DNA from: Streptomyces dengpaensis
GTDB taxonomy: Bacteria; Actinomycetota; Actinomycetes; Streptomycetales; Streptomycetaceae
Direction: 5' to 3'
Length of the DNA: 64,000 nucleotides
Assembly (NCBI RefSeq): GCF_002946835.1
Contig: NZ_CP026652.1
Span: 6,572,001 to 6,636,000 of the forward strand
Below the pieces are notes generated by a model. It saw only the letters and a program-made list of their open reading frames with translations, was not told the origin of the DNA and made no database searches. Shown piece after piece: positions 43,331 through 52,415 of the stretch (positions within the stretch are counted from its first letter, which is position 1; every line of letters starts with the position of its first letter). Position numbers and translations under genes: made by a program.

Positions 43331-44143
43331 ATGACGCGAACCGACGGCTATCTCCTCGACAACCGGCAGACCGAGGCGGGGCAGCGCTTCGACGCCTTCG
43401 CCACTCTCTTCGACCCCACGACGTTCCGGCACATCGAGCGCTTCGGCATCGGCTCCGGCTGGCGCTGCTGGGAGGTCGGCGCGGGCGGCACGTCCGTGGT
43501 GTCCTGGCTCGCCAAGAAGGTCGGCCCGACCGGGCGGGTCGTCGCGACCGACATCGACACCTCACTGGTGGCCTCGGCTGCCCGGCCGCCAGTTGAGGTC
43601 CGCGTGCACGACGTGGGCGCCGAGGAACCGCCGGGGGAGGGCTTCGACCTGGTGCACGCCCGGCTCGTGCTCGTCCATGTCCCTGACCGGGAGCGGGCGT
43701 TGCGGTCGATGGTCAAGGCCCTGCGCCCCGGTGGCCGGCTCCTCGTCGAGGACGGGGACCCCGCGCTGCAGCCCCTGATCTGCCCCGACGAGTACGGCCC
43801 CGAGCAACAGCTCGCGAACCGGCTGCGCCAGGGCTTCCGCAGTCTGCTCGCGGAGCGCGGCGCCGACCTCGCGTACGGCCGCAAACTCCCGCGCCTGCTG
43901 CGCGAGGCGGGACTGCACGGCGTGGAGGCCGACGCGTACTTCCCCGTCACGTCGCCCGCCTGCGCCGCCCTGGAGTCCGCGACGGTCCGTCAGATCCGCG
44001 ACCAGCTCGTCACCGCGGGCCTGGCCACCCACCAGGACATCGACCGCCACCTGGCCAACGTCGCCTCCGGCTCCATGGACCTGGCGACGGCACCGATGAT
44101 CTCGGCGTGGGGCGCAAAGGGTAAGAGGAGACAGAGGAGTTGA
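43331..44143 (+). CDS. class I SAM-dependent methyltransferase
   Basis: A 270-aa methyltransferase with RCWEVGAGGTSVVSWLAKKV as motif I, VVATDIDTSLVASAA, FDLVHARLVLVHVPDRERAL and ALRPGGRLLVEDGDPALQPL. It resembles Streptomyces small-molecule methyltransferases; substrate unknown. ATG 43331 follows ATGATCTCCCC without a strong ribosome site. Confidence 0.87.
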   Translation: MTRTDGYLLDNRQTEAGQRFDAFATLFDPTTFRHIERFGIGSGWRCWEVGAGGTSVVSWLAKKVGPTGRVVATDIDTSLVASAARPPVEVRVHDVGAEEPPGEGFDLVHARLVLVHVPDRERALRSMVKALRPGGRLLVEDGDPALQPLICPDEYGPEQQLANRLRQGFRSLLAERGADLAYGRKLPRLLREAGLHGVEADAYFPVTSPACAALESATVRQIRDQLVTAGLATHQDIDRHLANVASGSMDLATAPMISAWGAKGKRRQRS

Positions 44144-44238
44144 CGCGGGGTGCCGTGGGTGCGACCGTCCACCTGCGCGAGGGTCCACTGGTCGGCGTCG
44201 TCCGGGCACCTGGACGTCGGTCTCGTCGGCTCGCCCTC

Positions 44239-44271
44239 CTGTAGGGGGCACCCTGCATGTGTCCCCTACAG
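44239..44271. terminator. hairpin between convergent methyltransferase and psuK genes
   Basis: CTGTAGGGG (44239-44247) pairs with CCCCTACAG (44263-44271) around a 15-nt loop, 7 nt before the psuK stop. Confidence 0.65.
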
Positions 44272-44277
44272 CAGCCG

Positions 44278-45225
44278 TCAGACGCCCGCCGGCGGCCTTC
44301 CCCCGAGCCGCTCCACCGCCATCGCACCCGCCTCGCACCCCTGGACCGCCGCTTCCTCGGGTTCTGCGCCCCCGAGCAGGGCGGCGAGGAAGGCTCCCGT
44401 GAAGGCGTCGCCTGCGCCCGTGGTGTCGCGAGGTGCGGCGGGCACGGCCGGGACACGGGCCCGGACCGCTCCCGAGCGGGCCACCAGGGCCCCATCGGCT
44501 CCCTGCTTGGCGACGACCAGGGGGACGTGGCGGCTCAACTTGGCCGCCGCGTCCGCGGGATCGGGCAGCCCGGTCAGCAGGTACGCCTCGTCGCGGCTGG
44601 GAAGCAGGACGTCGACGCCCTCGGAGAGTTCGAGAAAGCGGTCGACGCCCAGCTCGGTGAGGAATCCCGCCGACGCCGGATCCACGCTGACCGGTACGCC
44701 ACGCGAGCGTGCCGACTCCAGCGCCACCGACACCAGCGCCCGGCTCGGCTCGGAGAAGAACAAGTAGCCCGACAGATGCAGCCGCGCGGCACCGTCGAGC
44801 AGCGCCGGTGACCAGTCATCGGGGGCGAGCCGCAGGGAGGCCCCGCTGTCCGTGAGGAACGTCCGCTCCGCCGAAGCCCCCGTGTCCACCAGGCAGATCA
44901 CCGTCCCGGTCGGCGCCTGGGGATCAACGACGAGAAGGGGACGTACGCCGCAGGCCCCGAGCTCTCGCTCGTGCCATCCGGCCGCGTCCGCGCCCACCCG
45001 GCCGAGCAGCCGTACGTCCGCGCAGCCCCAGTGCGCCGCCCAGCACGCCACGTTGGCGCCCGCGCCGCCCGGCAGAGTGCGGATCGCGGCGGCCGTGTCG
45101 GTGCCCGCCGCGAGCGGCCCGCGGTGCCGGGCGACGACGTCCGTGACCACGTCCCCGACGACGAGCAGAGCGCCCGCGGGCACCGTCGTATCGCGCCCGG
45201 CGCCCCCGTGATCCGTCCCGCTCAC
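44278..45225 (-). CDS. psuK: PfkB-family pseudouridine kinase (probable)
   Basis: A 315-aa PfkB sugar kinase: LLVVGDVVTDVV at the N-terminus, TLPGGAGANVACWAAHWG, VDPASAGFLTELGVDRFLEL, and the catalytic anion-hole motif DTTGAGDAFTGAFLAALLGG. Its GTG start overlaps the psuG stop (GTGA), so the pair is translationally coupled. Coupling with psuG argues that it phosphorylates pseudouridine to the substrate of PsuG. Confidence 0.88.
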   Translation of the reverse strand: MSGTDHGGAGRDTTVPAGALLVVGDVVTDVVARHRGPLAAGTDTAAAIRTLPGGAGANVACWAAHWGCADVRLLGRVGADAAGWHERELGACGVRPLLVVDPQAPTGTVICLVDTGASAERTFLTDSGASLRLAPDDWSPALLDGAARLHLSGYLFFSEPSRALVSVALESARSRGVPVSVDPASAGFLTELGVDRFLELSEGVDVLLPSRDEAYLLTGLPDPADAAAKLSRHVPLVVAKQGADGALVARSGAVRARVPAVPAAPRDTTGAGDAFTGAFLAALLGGAEPEEAAVQGCEAGAMAVERLGGRPPAGV

Positions 45226-46127
45226 GCCCCGGCCCAGGCCGCCGCGATCCGCGCCGCGAGCCGTACGTTGCCGCGCACCGCCGCCAGATTGGCGTTCAGG
45301 GAGGCGCCGTCGGTGTGCCGCACCAGATAGTCGAGCAGGAACGGCGTCACGGCCTGTCCGGCCACGCCTTCGGCCTCGCACGCGCGCAGCGCGTCGGCGA
45401 GCACGCGCGCGTGGAGCTCGGGATCGAGCTGCTCCTCTTCAGGGACGGGGTTCGCGACGATGAGCGCCGACTCAGGAGCGCCCAGGGCGTCCTGCGCGCG
45501 CATGACCTCCGCAACCTGCCCGGGGGTCTGCAGCGTCCAGTCCACCGGATATCCCGAGTCCGACAGGTAGAAGCCGGGGAAGCGATCGGTGCCGTACCCG
45601 GTCACCGCCACGCCCAGCGTCTCCAGGCGCTGCAGCGTCGCGGGCACGTCCAGGATCGACTTCACGCCCGCACAGACCACCGTGATCCGGGTACGCGCCA
45701 GCAGGCCCAGGTCGGCCGACTCGTCCTGCGTCACCGTCCACTCCCGGTGCACGCCGCCGAGCCCGCCCGTCGCGAACACCCGTACGCCGGCGCGGGCGGC
45801 CAGCAGAGCCGTCGCGGACACGGTCGTCGCCCCACTCGCGCCCGCCGCCACCGCGAGCGGCAGATCGCGGTGACCGAGCTTGCGGATCCCGTCCTCGTTC
45901 GCGACCCGCTCCACCTGCTCCTTGTCGAGTCCGACATGGGGCCGCCCGTCGAGCACGGCGATCGTCGCGGGGACGGCACCCTCCCGCCGTACGACACCCT
46001 CCAGCTCCAGCGCGACCTGCAGATTGCGCGGGCGGGGCAGCCCATGCGCGATGATCGTCGACTCCAGGGCCACCACCGGCCGACGCGCGTCGAGCGCCTC
46101 CCGCACCTCTTCGGACACCACGATCAC
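45222..46127 (-). CDS. psuG: pseudouridine-5'-phosphate glycosidase
   Basis: A 301-aa enzyme splitting pseudouridine 5'-phosphate into uracil and ribose 5-phosphate. Signature stretches are ALESTIIAHGLPRPRNLQVA (catalytic Glu), GASGATTVSATALLAARAGV, FATGGLGGVHR, and VVCAGVKSILDVPATLQRLE (Schiff-base Lys). GTG 46127 is chosen for the AGGAGGT ribosome site just upstream. It is the first gene of the psuG-psuK unit and diverges from a VOC gene. Confidence 0.95.
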   Translation of the reverse strand: MIVVSEEVREALDARRPVVALESTIIAHGLPRPRNLQVALELEGVVRREGAVPATIAVLDGRPHVGLDKEQVERVANEDGIRKLGHRDLPLAVAAGASGATTVSATALLAARAGVRVFATGGLGGVHREWTVTQDESADLGLLARTRITVVCAGVKSILDVPATLQRLETLGVAVTGYGTDRFPGFYLSDSGYPVDWTLQTPGQVAEVMRAQDALGAPESALIVANPVPEEEQLDPELHARVLADALRACEAEGVAGQAVTPFLLDYLVRHTDGASLNANLAAVRGNVRLAARIAAAWAGA

Positions 46128-46229
46128 GCGCCTACCTCCTGTCGGCCGTACCTCACCCCTGGATCTCTGGCGAGTGGGGCGCCCGGTCAAACCCTTGCGA
46201 CCTCCGGCGTACGCCACCAGCCTGGGAGC

Positions 46230-46658
46230 ATGACGGACAACCCGACACGTCTCGACCACGTCGTCCTGTGGGTGCGCGATCCGGTGGCCTCCGCCGACTT
46301 CTACGAGAAGGCGGTCGGCCTGGAGCCCCTGAGGGTCACCGAATTCGCCGCCGGCAAGGCGTCGTTCCCCTCAGTACGCCTCAATGACGAGACCATTTTC
46401 GACCTCGCGCCCCTTCCCATGGCGGCGAACATGGACATGGTCCCGGGAGGCGCCGACAGCGCCGGGCACCCGGTCAACCACGTCTGCCTGTCCCTGCAGG
46501 CAGACGATTTCGACGCACTGCGAGCACGTCTGGAGGAGCGCGCCGTCCCCGTTTCTGGCTTCTCGTACGACTCCTACGGCGCCCGCGGAAAGGCCAAGCG
46601 CAGTTTCTACTTCCGCGACCCGGACGGAAACGTCTTCGAGGCACGGCACTACGAGTAG
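46230..46658 (+). CDS. VOC/glyoxalase family protein
   Basis: A 142-aa protein with two VOC modules: RLDHVVLWVRDPVASADFYE, KAVGLEPLRVTEFAAGKASF, HPVNHVCLSLQADDFDALRA, and RSFYFRDPDGNVFEARHYE. The metal-ligand pattern His...Glu in the second half is typical of glyoxalase I-like and bleomycin-resistance proteins. Substrate unknown. Confidence 0.9.
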   Translation: MTDNPTRLDHVVLWVRDPVASADFYEKAVGLEPLRVTEFAAGKASFPSVRLNDETIFDLAPLPMAANMDMVPGGADSAGHPVNHVCLSLQADDFDALRARLEERAVPVSGFSYDSYGARGKAKRSFYFRDPDGNVFEARHYE

Positions 46659-46763
46659 CCGGCCAGGGGCACCCAGGACGGCACGACCTGCGGACACTAG
46701 ATTGCGCGCTGTCGCGTGGCCGTGCGAGACCGCTCAGCGATCCCTCGGATCACCGGTGAGGCG

Positions 46764-47318
46764 TCAGAACAGCGGCTCCGGAAGCACCCCTTCCAGCGCG
46801 AGCAGCTTCCGCTTGGTCTCCAGACCGCCCCCGAACCCGCCGATACCCCCGTCGCTCTCGACCACCCGGTGGCACGGCACGACGACCGGCAGCGGATTCG
46901 AGCCCATGGCCACCCCCACGGCCTGCGCCGCGCCCGGCTGGCCGACTCGCCCGGCCAGGTCGCCATAGCCCACGACCGAGCCGTACGGGACGCCGGACGC
47001 CAGCTCGCGCAGCACCTGGCGGTTGAATCCGGAGATCAGCGACCAGTCAAGCGGCAGTTCGAAGTCGTGCCGCTCGCCCGCGAAGTAAGCCGCGACCTGA
47101 CCTATCGCATCGGTCAGCAGCGGAGACTCGGGTGCCTCGACGGGCTCGGTGCCCAGACGGGAAGCGAGGTGGCCGAGCGCCTTGTCACGCACCGCGTCCG
47201 TGGCGTGGAACACGACGTTCACCAGGCCGTCGCGCGTCGCCGCCAGCAGCAGCGGACCGATGTCCGTGCCGACGACGGTCCATACGACCTGCTGTTCGTA
47301 CTGCCCATGACTGTCCAT
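46764..47318 (-). CDS. ogt: methylated-DNA-protein-cysteine methyltransferase
   Basis: A 184-aa suicide repair protein that moves alkyl groups from O6-alkylguanine to its own cysteine. The active site is VVVPCHRVVESDGGIGGFGG, and the helix-turn-helix wing is YGSVVGYGDLAGRVGQPGAA. Length fits single-domain Ogt rather than Ada. ATG 47318 gives the usual N-terminus. Confidence 0.94.
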   Translation of the reverse strand: MDSHGQYEQQVVWTVVGTDIGPLLLAATRDGLVNVVFHATDAVRDKALGHLASRLGTEPVEAPESPLLTDAIGQVAAYFAGERHDFELPLDWSLISGFNRQVLRELASGVPYGSVVGYGDLAGRVGQPGAAQAVGVAMGSNPLPVVVPCHRVVESDGGIGGFGGGLETKRKLLALEGVLPEPLF

Positions 47319-47349
47319 GCGATCCACCGTACGGCGCGCCACTGACAAC

Positions 47350-47389
47350 GCCCGTGGCGCGGCCGCCGCCACATGGCCGCACCACGGGC
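47350..47389 (-). terminator. GDPD-gene terminator
   Basis: GCCCGTGGCGCGGCC (47350-47364) pairs with GGCCGCACCACGGGC (47375-47389), 14 of 15 pairs, 28 nt beyond the phosphodiesterase stop. Confidence 0.7.
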
Positions 47390-47417
47390 GGGGAAGCCGA
47401 TCGACGTCCTCCCGGTG

Positions 47418-48308
47418 TTACGGGAGAGCCTTGCGGACCACGTCGGGCATGTTCGTGATGATGCCGTCCACGCCGAAACCCGCCACGCGCCGGGCGCCGT
47501 CCGCGTCGTCCACGGTCCAGGCGAAGACTTCCATCGGCGTGCCGTGCGGCCCGTCGACCCCGTGAACCGCGGAGACGTAGGCGGACGAGAGCGTGGCGTG
47601 ATCCGGGTTGATCGCGTCGGCGAACCGGGCGTATTCGGGCAGCAGCGCGATCGACGGCCGGCCGAGGAAGGCCGTCTTGATGCCGGGGCTCAGATCGTGG
47701 ACGGTCCGCACGCTGTTCACGCTGAAACTCTGAATGATCAAGCTGCCCGTGAGATGCGCCGGGTCGAGCCAGCCCTCGTTGCTCAGCAGCTTGAGGGTCT
47801 GCTGCTCGATGCCCGGATAGAGGTCGGGATTCTTGATCTCCAGGACGATTTTCTGGTGGTTGTGCGAGACACGGTCCATGTACTGCTTCAGCGTCGGTAC
47901 GCGCGCGCCCGCGTACCGGGGGCTGAACCAGCTCCCGGCGTCCAGGCGGGCGATCTCCGCGGCGGTGAAGTCCTTGACGTTCCAGGGAGCCCTGTTGGGA
48001 TAGACCTCCTCGACGTCGGTCGTGCGGGCCAGCGTGGCGTCGTGGAGGACGACGAGTTCACCGTCCTTGGTGCGCTGGACGTCGTTCTCGACCCAGCTGA
48101 ATCCCATCTGGGCCGCCTTGTCGATGGCTGCCAGGGTGTTCTCGGGTGCGTATGCGGAGGCGCCGCGGTGGGAGACGATCACGGGACCGGTGCTCTGGGA
48201 CCCTGGACCGGTGCTCTGGGACCCCGCACGGGCGTGCGGGCTGGGCGGCATCAGAAAGGCACCCCCCAGAAGCGCGGCGGTCGTAACGGCGGCAACGCGC
48301 GCGTGCAT
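47418..48308 (-). CDS. secreted glycerophosphodiester phosphodiesterase
   Basis: A 296-aa exported enzyme with signal peptide (VAAVTTAALLGGAFLMPPSP) and GDPD motifs: VSHRGASAYAPENTLAAI (HR, E-N-T), WVENDVQRTKDGELVVLHDA (E-x-D and HD), KIVLEIKNPD, and DGIITNMPDVVRKAL. It hydrolyses glycerophosphodiesters to glycerol 3-phosphate. The mature N-terminus contains a 21-bp duplication (48186-48227) encoding GSQSTGP twice. Confidence 0.92.
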   Translation of the reverse strand: MHARVAAVTTAALLGGAFLMPPSPHARAGSQSTGPGSQSTGPVIVSHRGASAYAPENTLAAIDKAAQMGFSWVENDVQRTKDGELVVLHDATLARTTDVEEVYPNRAPWNVKDFTAAEIARLDAGSWFSPRYAGARVPTLKQYMDRVSHNHQKIVLEIKNPDLYPGIEQQTLKLLSNEGWLDPAHLTGSLIIQSFSVNSVRTVHDLSPGIKTAFLGRPSIALLPEYARFADAINPDHATLSSAYVSAVHGVDGPHGTPMEVFAWTVDDADGARRVAGFGVDGIITNMPDVVRKALP

Positions 48309-48473
48309 ACCTACTCCTCATCCTCGCGTCGGTGATCACAGACAGCACAAGAGTCGCAGCGGAGCGTCAAGGGGAGGGGGTGCGAGATGGCCACAGATTG
48401 AATGGAGTTGTCCAAGTCCGCTCACCGGCGCCGCACAAGTGGGGCAAGGCCGTGATTCTTTGCCGGAAAATCG

Positions 48474-48502
48474 TTCGACCAATCCGGTCCGAGTCATACT
48501 CT
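48474..48502 (+). promoter_or_regulatory. promoter of the MHYT gene
   Basis: TTCGAC (48474-48479) and TACTCT (48497-48502) with 17-bp spacing, 90 nt before the ATG. Confidence 0.5.
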
Positions 48503-48591
48503 CTGCCTCAACCCAGTCCGCTCTTGCGGTCCTGAGGGTGGGGACATTTCAGAGAATTTCAGGAGCAACAGGGCGGGAAGGGCAGCCGCGC

Positions 48592-49458
48592 ATGCAGGGC
48601 ACGGTCGACGGCTTCACTTACGGACTCGTCACACCGCTGGTGGCGTATCTCATGGCCTGCCTGGGCGGAGCGCTGGGACTGCGCTGCACCAACAGATCGA
48701 TGCTCGTCGCCCGCTCGTGGCGCGCCGGCTGGCTCGCGCTGGGCTCGGCCGCGATCGCTTCGGGCATATGGACCATGCACTTCATCGCGATGATGGGGTT
48801 CACGGTCGAGGAGACCCCGATTCACTACGACCCACTGACGACGTTCGCGAGCCTGGGCGTGGCCATCGTGATGGTCGGCATCGGGATCTTCATCGTCGGC
48901 AACCGGGGTTCCACCGGAACGGCGCTGTTCACCGGAGGCACCATCACCGGCCTGGGCATCGCCTCGATGCACTACCTGGGCATGGCGGGCATGCGCCTCA
49001 ACGGGAAGCTCGAATACAACACCCTCACCGTCGCCGCCTCGGTCGTCATAGCCGTCGCGGCCGCCACCGCCGCCCTGTGGGCGGCGGGACAGGTCCGCGG
49101 ATTCCTCTGGAGCGTGGGCGCGAGTCTCGTCATGGGGCTCGCCGTCAGCGGCATGCACTACACCGGCATGGCCGCCCTCAGCGTCCACCTGCACAGCTCG
49201 ACCAGCACGCTCTCCGGTGACTCGCCCGCGGCCCTGCTCGCGCCCATGATGATCGGCCCGCTGGTCTTTCTGTGTCTGGCCGGCGTGGTGGTGATGTTCG
49301 ACCCGCTGACGGTCATGGGCAGGCCCAAGGGGATCCCCGTGGAGAACAGGCCCGGCGTTCCTGCGCACCCCACTGCTCCGCAGCCCGGCCGCCGTCCTCA
49401 GCCACGCCCCGGGCGGAGCCGTGGACAGCGAGGCTCCCGCACCCCGCAGAGCTGGTGA
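48592..49458 (+). CDS. MHYT-domain membrane sensor
   Basis: A 288-aa integral membrane protein with seven predicted helices and three MHYT repeats: [30 protein letters not shown] and [19 protein letters not shown] domains are thought to bind copper and sense O2, CO or NO. No output domain (GGDEF/EAL or kinase) follows; the C-terminus is a Pro/Arg-rich tail. GGGAAGG lies about 10 nt before ATG 48592. Confidence 0.92.
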   Translation: MQGTVDGFTYGLVTPLVAYLMACLGGALGLRCTNRSMLVARSWRAGWLALGSAAIASGIWTMHFIAMMGFTVEETPIHYDPLTTFASLGVAIVMVGIGIFIVGNRGSTGTALFTGGTITGLGIASMHYLGMAGMRLNGKLEYNTLTVAASVVIAVAAATAALWAAGQVRGFLWSVGASLVMGLAVSGMHYTGMAALSVHLHSSTSTLSGDSPAALLAPMMIGPLVFLCLAGVVVMFDPLTVMGRPKGIPVENRPGVPAHPTAPQPGRRPQPRPGRSRGQRGSRTPQSW

Positions 49459-49498
49459 TCCGGCCACGTTGTCAGTGCGGGGTCGTACGGTGGATTCC

Positions 49499-51631
49499 AT
49501 GCGGCCCGTATCAAAGATCGAACGTTCGGTGGCGCCCTTCGAGGTCGTCAGCTCCTACCAGCCAAGCGGTGACCAGCCCACGGCCATCACCGACCTGGAA
49601 AAGCGCATCCGCGCAGGTGAGAAGGATGTCGTTCTGCTGGGCGCGACCGGCACCGGCAAGTCCGCCACCACCGCGTGGATGATCGAGAAGCTCCAGCGCC
49701 CCACGCTCGTCATGGCGCCGAACAAGACGTTGGCCGCCCAGCTGGCCAACGAGTTCCGCGAGCTGCTGCCGAACAACGCCGTCGAATACTTCGTCTCGTA
49801 CTACGACTACTACCAGCCCGAGGCATACGTCCCGCAGTCGGACACCTACATCGAGAAGGACTCCTCGATCAACGAGGAGGTCGAGCGCCTGCGCCACTCC
49901 GCCACCAACTCGCTGATCACCCGCCGCGACGTGGTCGTGGTCGCCTCGGTCTCCTGCATCTATGGCCTCGGTACGCCGCAGGAGTACGTGGACCGGATGG
50001 TCAACCTGAAGGTCGGCGACGAGATCGACCGTGACGACCTGCTGCGCCGCTTCGTCGACATCCAGTACACGCGCAACGACGTGGCGTTCGCACGCGGCAC
50101 CTTCCGCGTTCGCGGCGACACCATCGAGATCTTCCCGGTCTACGAAGAGCTGGCCGTCCGCATCGAGATGTTCGGCGACGAGATCGAGGCCCTTTCCACG
50201 CTGCACCCGCTCACCGGCGAGGTCATCAGTGACGACACCCAGCTCTACGTGTTCCCGGCGTCCCACTATGTGGCGGGCCCCGAGCGCATGGAGCGTGCTG
50301 TCAACGACATCGAGAAGGAGCTGGGGGAGCGCCTCGCCGAGCTGGAGAAGCAGGGCAAACTCCTGGAGGCCCAGCGCCTGCGCATGCGTACGACGTACGA
50401 CATAGAGATGCTCCGCCAGATCGGCTCCTGCTCCGGCGTGGAGAACTACTCGATGCACTTCGACGGCCGCGAACCCGGCTCCCCGCCGAACACCCTGCTC
50501 GACTACTTCCCGGACGACTTCCTGCTCGTCATCGACGAGTCGCACGTCACCGTGCCCCAGATCGGCGCGATGTACGAGGGCGACGCGTCCCGCAAGCGCA
50601 CCCTCGTGGACCACGGCTTCCGGCTGCCGTCCGCGCTGGACAACCGCCCCCTGAAGTGGGAGGAGTTCCAGGAGCGCATCGGGCAGACGGTCTACCTCTC
50701 GGCGACCCCGGGGCAGTACGAGCTCTCCCGCGGCGACGGCCAGGTCGAGCAGATCATCCGCCCCACCGGCCTGATCGACCCCGAGGTCGTCGTCAAGCCC
50801 ACCGAGGGCCAGATCGACGATCTGGTGCACGAGATCCGCAGGCGCACCGAGAAGGACGAGCGCGTCCTGGTCACCACGCTCACCAAGAAGATGGCCGAGG
50901 ACCTCACCGACTACTTCCTGGAGCTCGGCATCCAGGTGCGCTACCTCCACAGCGACGTCGACACCCTGCGCCGCGTCGAGCTGCTGCGCGAGCTGCGCGC
51001 CGGTGAGTACGACGTCCTGGTCGGCATCAACCTCCTCCGTGAGGGCCTCGACCTGCCCGAGGTGTCCCTGGTGGCGATCCTCGACGCCGACAAGGAGGGC
51101 TTCCTGCGCTCGGGCACCTCGCTGATCCAGACCATCGGCCGCGCGGCGCGCAACGTCTCCGGCCAGGTCCACATGTACGCCGACAAGATCACCCCGGCGA
51201 TGGAAAAGGCCATCGAGGAGACCAATCGCCGCCGGGAGAAGCAGATCGCCTACAACACGGAGCGGGGCATCGACCCGCAGCCGCTCCGCAAGAAGATCAA
51301 CGACATCGTCGCGCAGATCGCCCGCGAGGACGTCGACACGGAGCAGCTGCTCGGCTCGGGCTACCGCAAGTCGAAGGACGGCAAGGGAGCCAAGGCCCCG
51401 GTGCCCGCGCTCGGCAAGGCGGCCAAGTCCGCCAAGGGCAAGGGCAAGGGCGAGGAGACGGTGCCGACCGACCGTCCCGCGGCCGATCTCGCCGAGCAGA
51501 TCGAGGAGTTGACCGAGCGGATGCGTGCCGCCGCGGCCGATCTCCAGTTCGAGATCGCCGCCCGGCTGCGCGACGAGGTGTCGGAGATGAAGAAGGAGCT
51601 GCGCCAGATGAAGGAGGCGGGCCTGGCCTGA
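49499..51631 (+). CDS. uvrB: excinuclease ABC subunit B
   Basis: A 710-aa damage-verification helicase-like subunit of nucleotide excision repair. It shows Walker [16 protein letters not shown], the beta-hairpin region [36 protein letters not shown] (motif II), [29 protein letters not shown], and the UvrC-binding UVR motif near the C-terminus ([20 protein letters not shown]). A Lys/Gly-rich linker precedes the UVR motif. uvrA is 11 kb further on in the same orientation. Confidence 0.98.
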   Translation: MRPVSKIERSVAPFEVVSSYQPSGDQPTAITDLEKRIRAGEKDVVLLGATGTGKSATTAWMIEKLQRPTLVMAPNKTLAAQLANEFRELLPNNAVEYFVSYYDYYQPEAYVPQSDTYIEKDSSINEEVERLRHSATNSLITRRDVVVVASVSCIYGLGTPQEYVDRMVNLKVGDEIDRDDLLRRFVDIQYTRNDVAFARGTFRVRGDTIEIFPVYEELAVRIEMFGDEIEALSTLHPLTGEVISDDTQLYVFPASHYVAGPERMERAVNDIEKELGERLAELEKQGKLLEAQRLRMRTTYDIEMLRQIGSCSGVENYSMHFDGREPGSPPNTLLDYFPDDFLLVIDESHVTVPQIGAMYEGDASRKRTLVDHGFRLPSALDNRPLKWEEFQERIGQTVYLSATPGQYELSRGDGQVEQIIRPTGLIDPEVVVKPTEGQIDDLVHEIRRRTEKDERVLVTTLTKKMAEDLTDYFLELGIQVRYLHSDVDTLRRVELLRELRAGEYDVLVGINLLREGLDLPEVSLVAILDADKEGFLRSGTSLIQTIGRAARNVSGQVHMYADKITPAMEKAIEETNRRREKQIAYNTERGIDPQPLRKKINDIVAQIAREDVDTEQLLGSGYRKSKDGKGAKAPVPALGKAAKSAKGKGKGEETVPTDRPAADLAEQIEELTERMRAAAADLQFEIAARLRDEVSEMKKELRQMKEAGLA

Positions 51632-51791
51632 CGCCCACGCCGGCCGTTCCGGACCTCGGCATATGCGCGCTGTGTTGCAAGACCGACACAAAGCACGCCC
51701 CGGGGTTCGGCACTGTCAGTGGCGCTGCGTAGGGTTCAGCTCATCCGCGGGTTCCGCGGCAACAGGGGACAGTTCGAGAGGGGAACAGCGC

Positions 51792-52370
51792 GTGACGGTC
51801 AACATGACCAAGGGTCAGGCCATCAGTCTGCAGAAGAACGACGGGGGCACCCTGACCGCGGTGCGGATGGGGCTCGGCTGGCAGGCGGCCCCCCGGCGCG
51901 GGCTGTTCGGCTCGCGCACCCGGGAGATCGACCTCGACGCCTCCGCCGTGCTGTTCGCGGACAAGCAGCCCGTCGACGTCGTGTTCTTCCGCCACCTCGT
52001 CAGCGATGACGGCTCCGTACGGCACACCGGTGACAACCTGGTCGGTGGTGTGGGCCAGGGCGGCGACGACGAGGCGATCCTCGTCGACCTGCAGCGCGTC
52101 CCGGTCCACATCGACCAGATCATCTTCACCGTGAACTCGTTCACGGGCCAGACGTTCCAGGAAGTGCAGAACGCGTTCTGCCGTCTGGTCGACGAGACCA
52201 ACGGCGACGAGCTCGCCCGCTACACGCTGGCGGGCGGCGGACAGTACACGGCCCAGATCATGGCGAAGGTGCACCGCGCGGGCCCGGGCTGGCAGATGAC
52301 GGCCCTCGGCACCCCGGCCAACGGCCGCACGTTCCAGGACCTGATGCCCGCGATCCTGCCGCACCTGTAA
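51792..52370 (+). CDS. TerD-family protein
   Basis: A 192-aa TerD/CABP-type protein: MTVNMTKGQAISLQKNDGGT, VRMGLGWQAAPRRGLFGS, DLDASAVLFADKQPVDVVFF, DNLVGGVGQGGDDEAILVDL, IDQIIFTVNSFTGQTFQEVQ. The acidic residues around GDDEAI and DLDAS are the Ca2+ sites of the fold. Linked to tellurite and general stress responses; mechanism unsettled. GTG 51792 matches the conserved N-terminus. Confidence 0.93.
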   Translation: MTVNMTKGQAISLQKNDGGTLTAVRMGLGWQAAPRRGLFGSRTREIDLDASAVLFADKQPVDVVFFRHLVSDDGSVRHTGDNLVGGVGQGGDDEAILVDLQRVPVHIDQIIFTVNSFTGQTFQEVQNAFCRLVDETNGDELARYTLAGGGQYTAQIMAKVHRAGPGWQMTALGTPANGRTFQDLMPAILPHL

Positions 52371-52415
52371 GCAGCCGGGCGCGCACCGCACGAAGCGACA
52401 TAGGGGGACTAGGCG

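Noticed and set aside
49515..49530. LexA-type box GAACGTTC at the start of uvrB
   Set aside because: The actinobacterial box needs a 4-nt spacer between half sites; this lies inside the coding region.
49511..51691. Long minus-strand frame opposite uvrB
   Set aside because: Same antisense artefact; uvrB is unmistakable on the plus strand.
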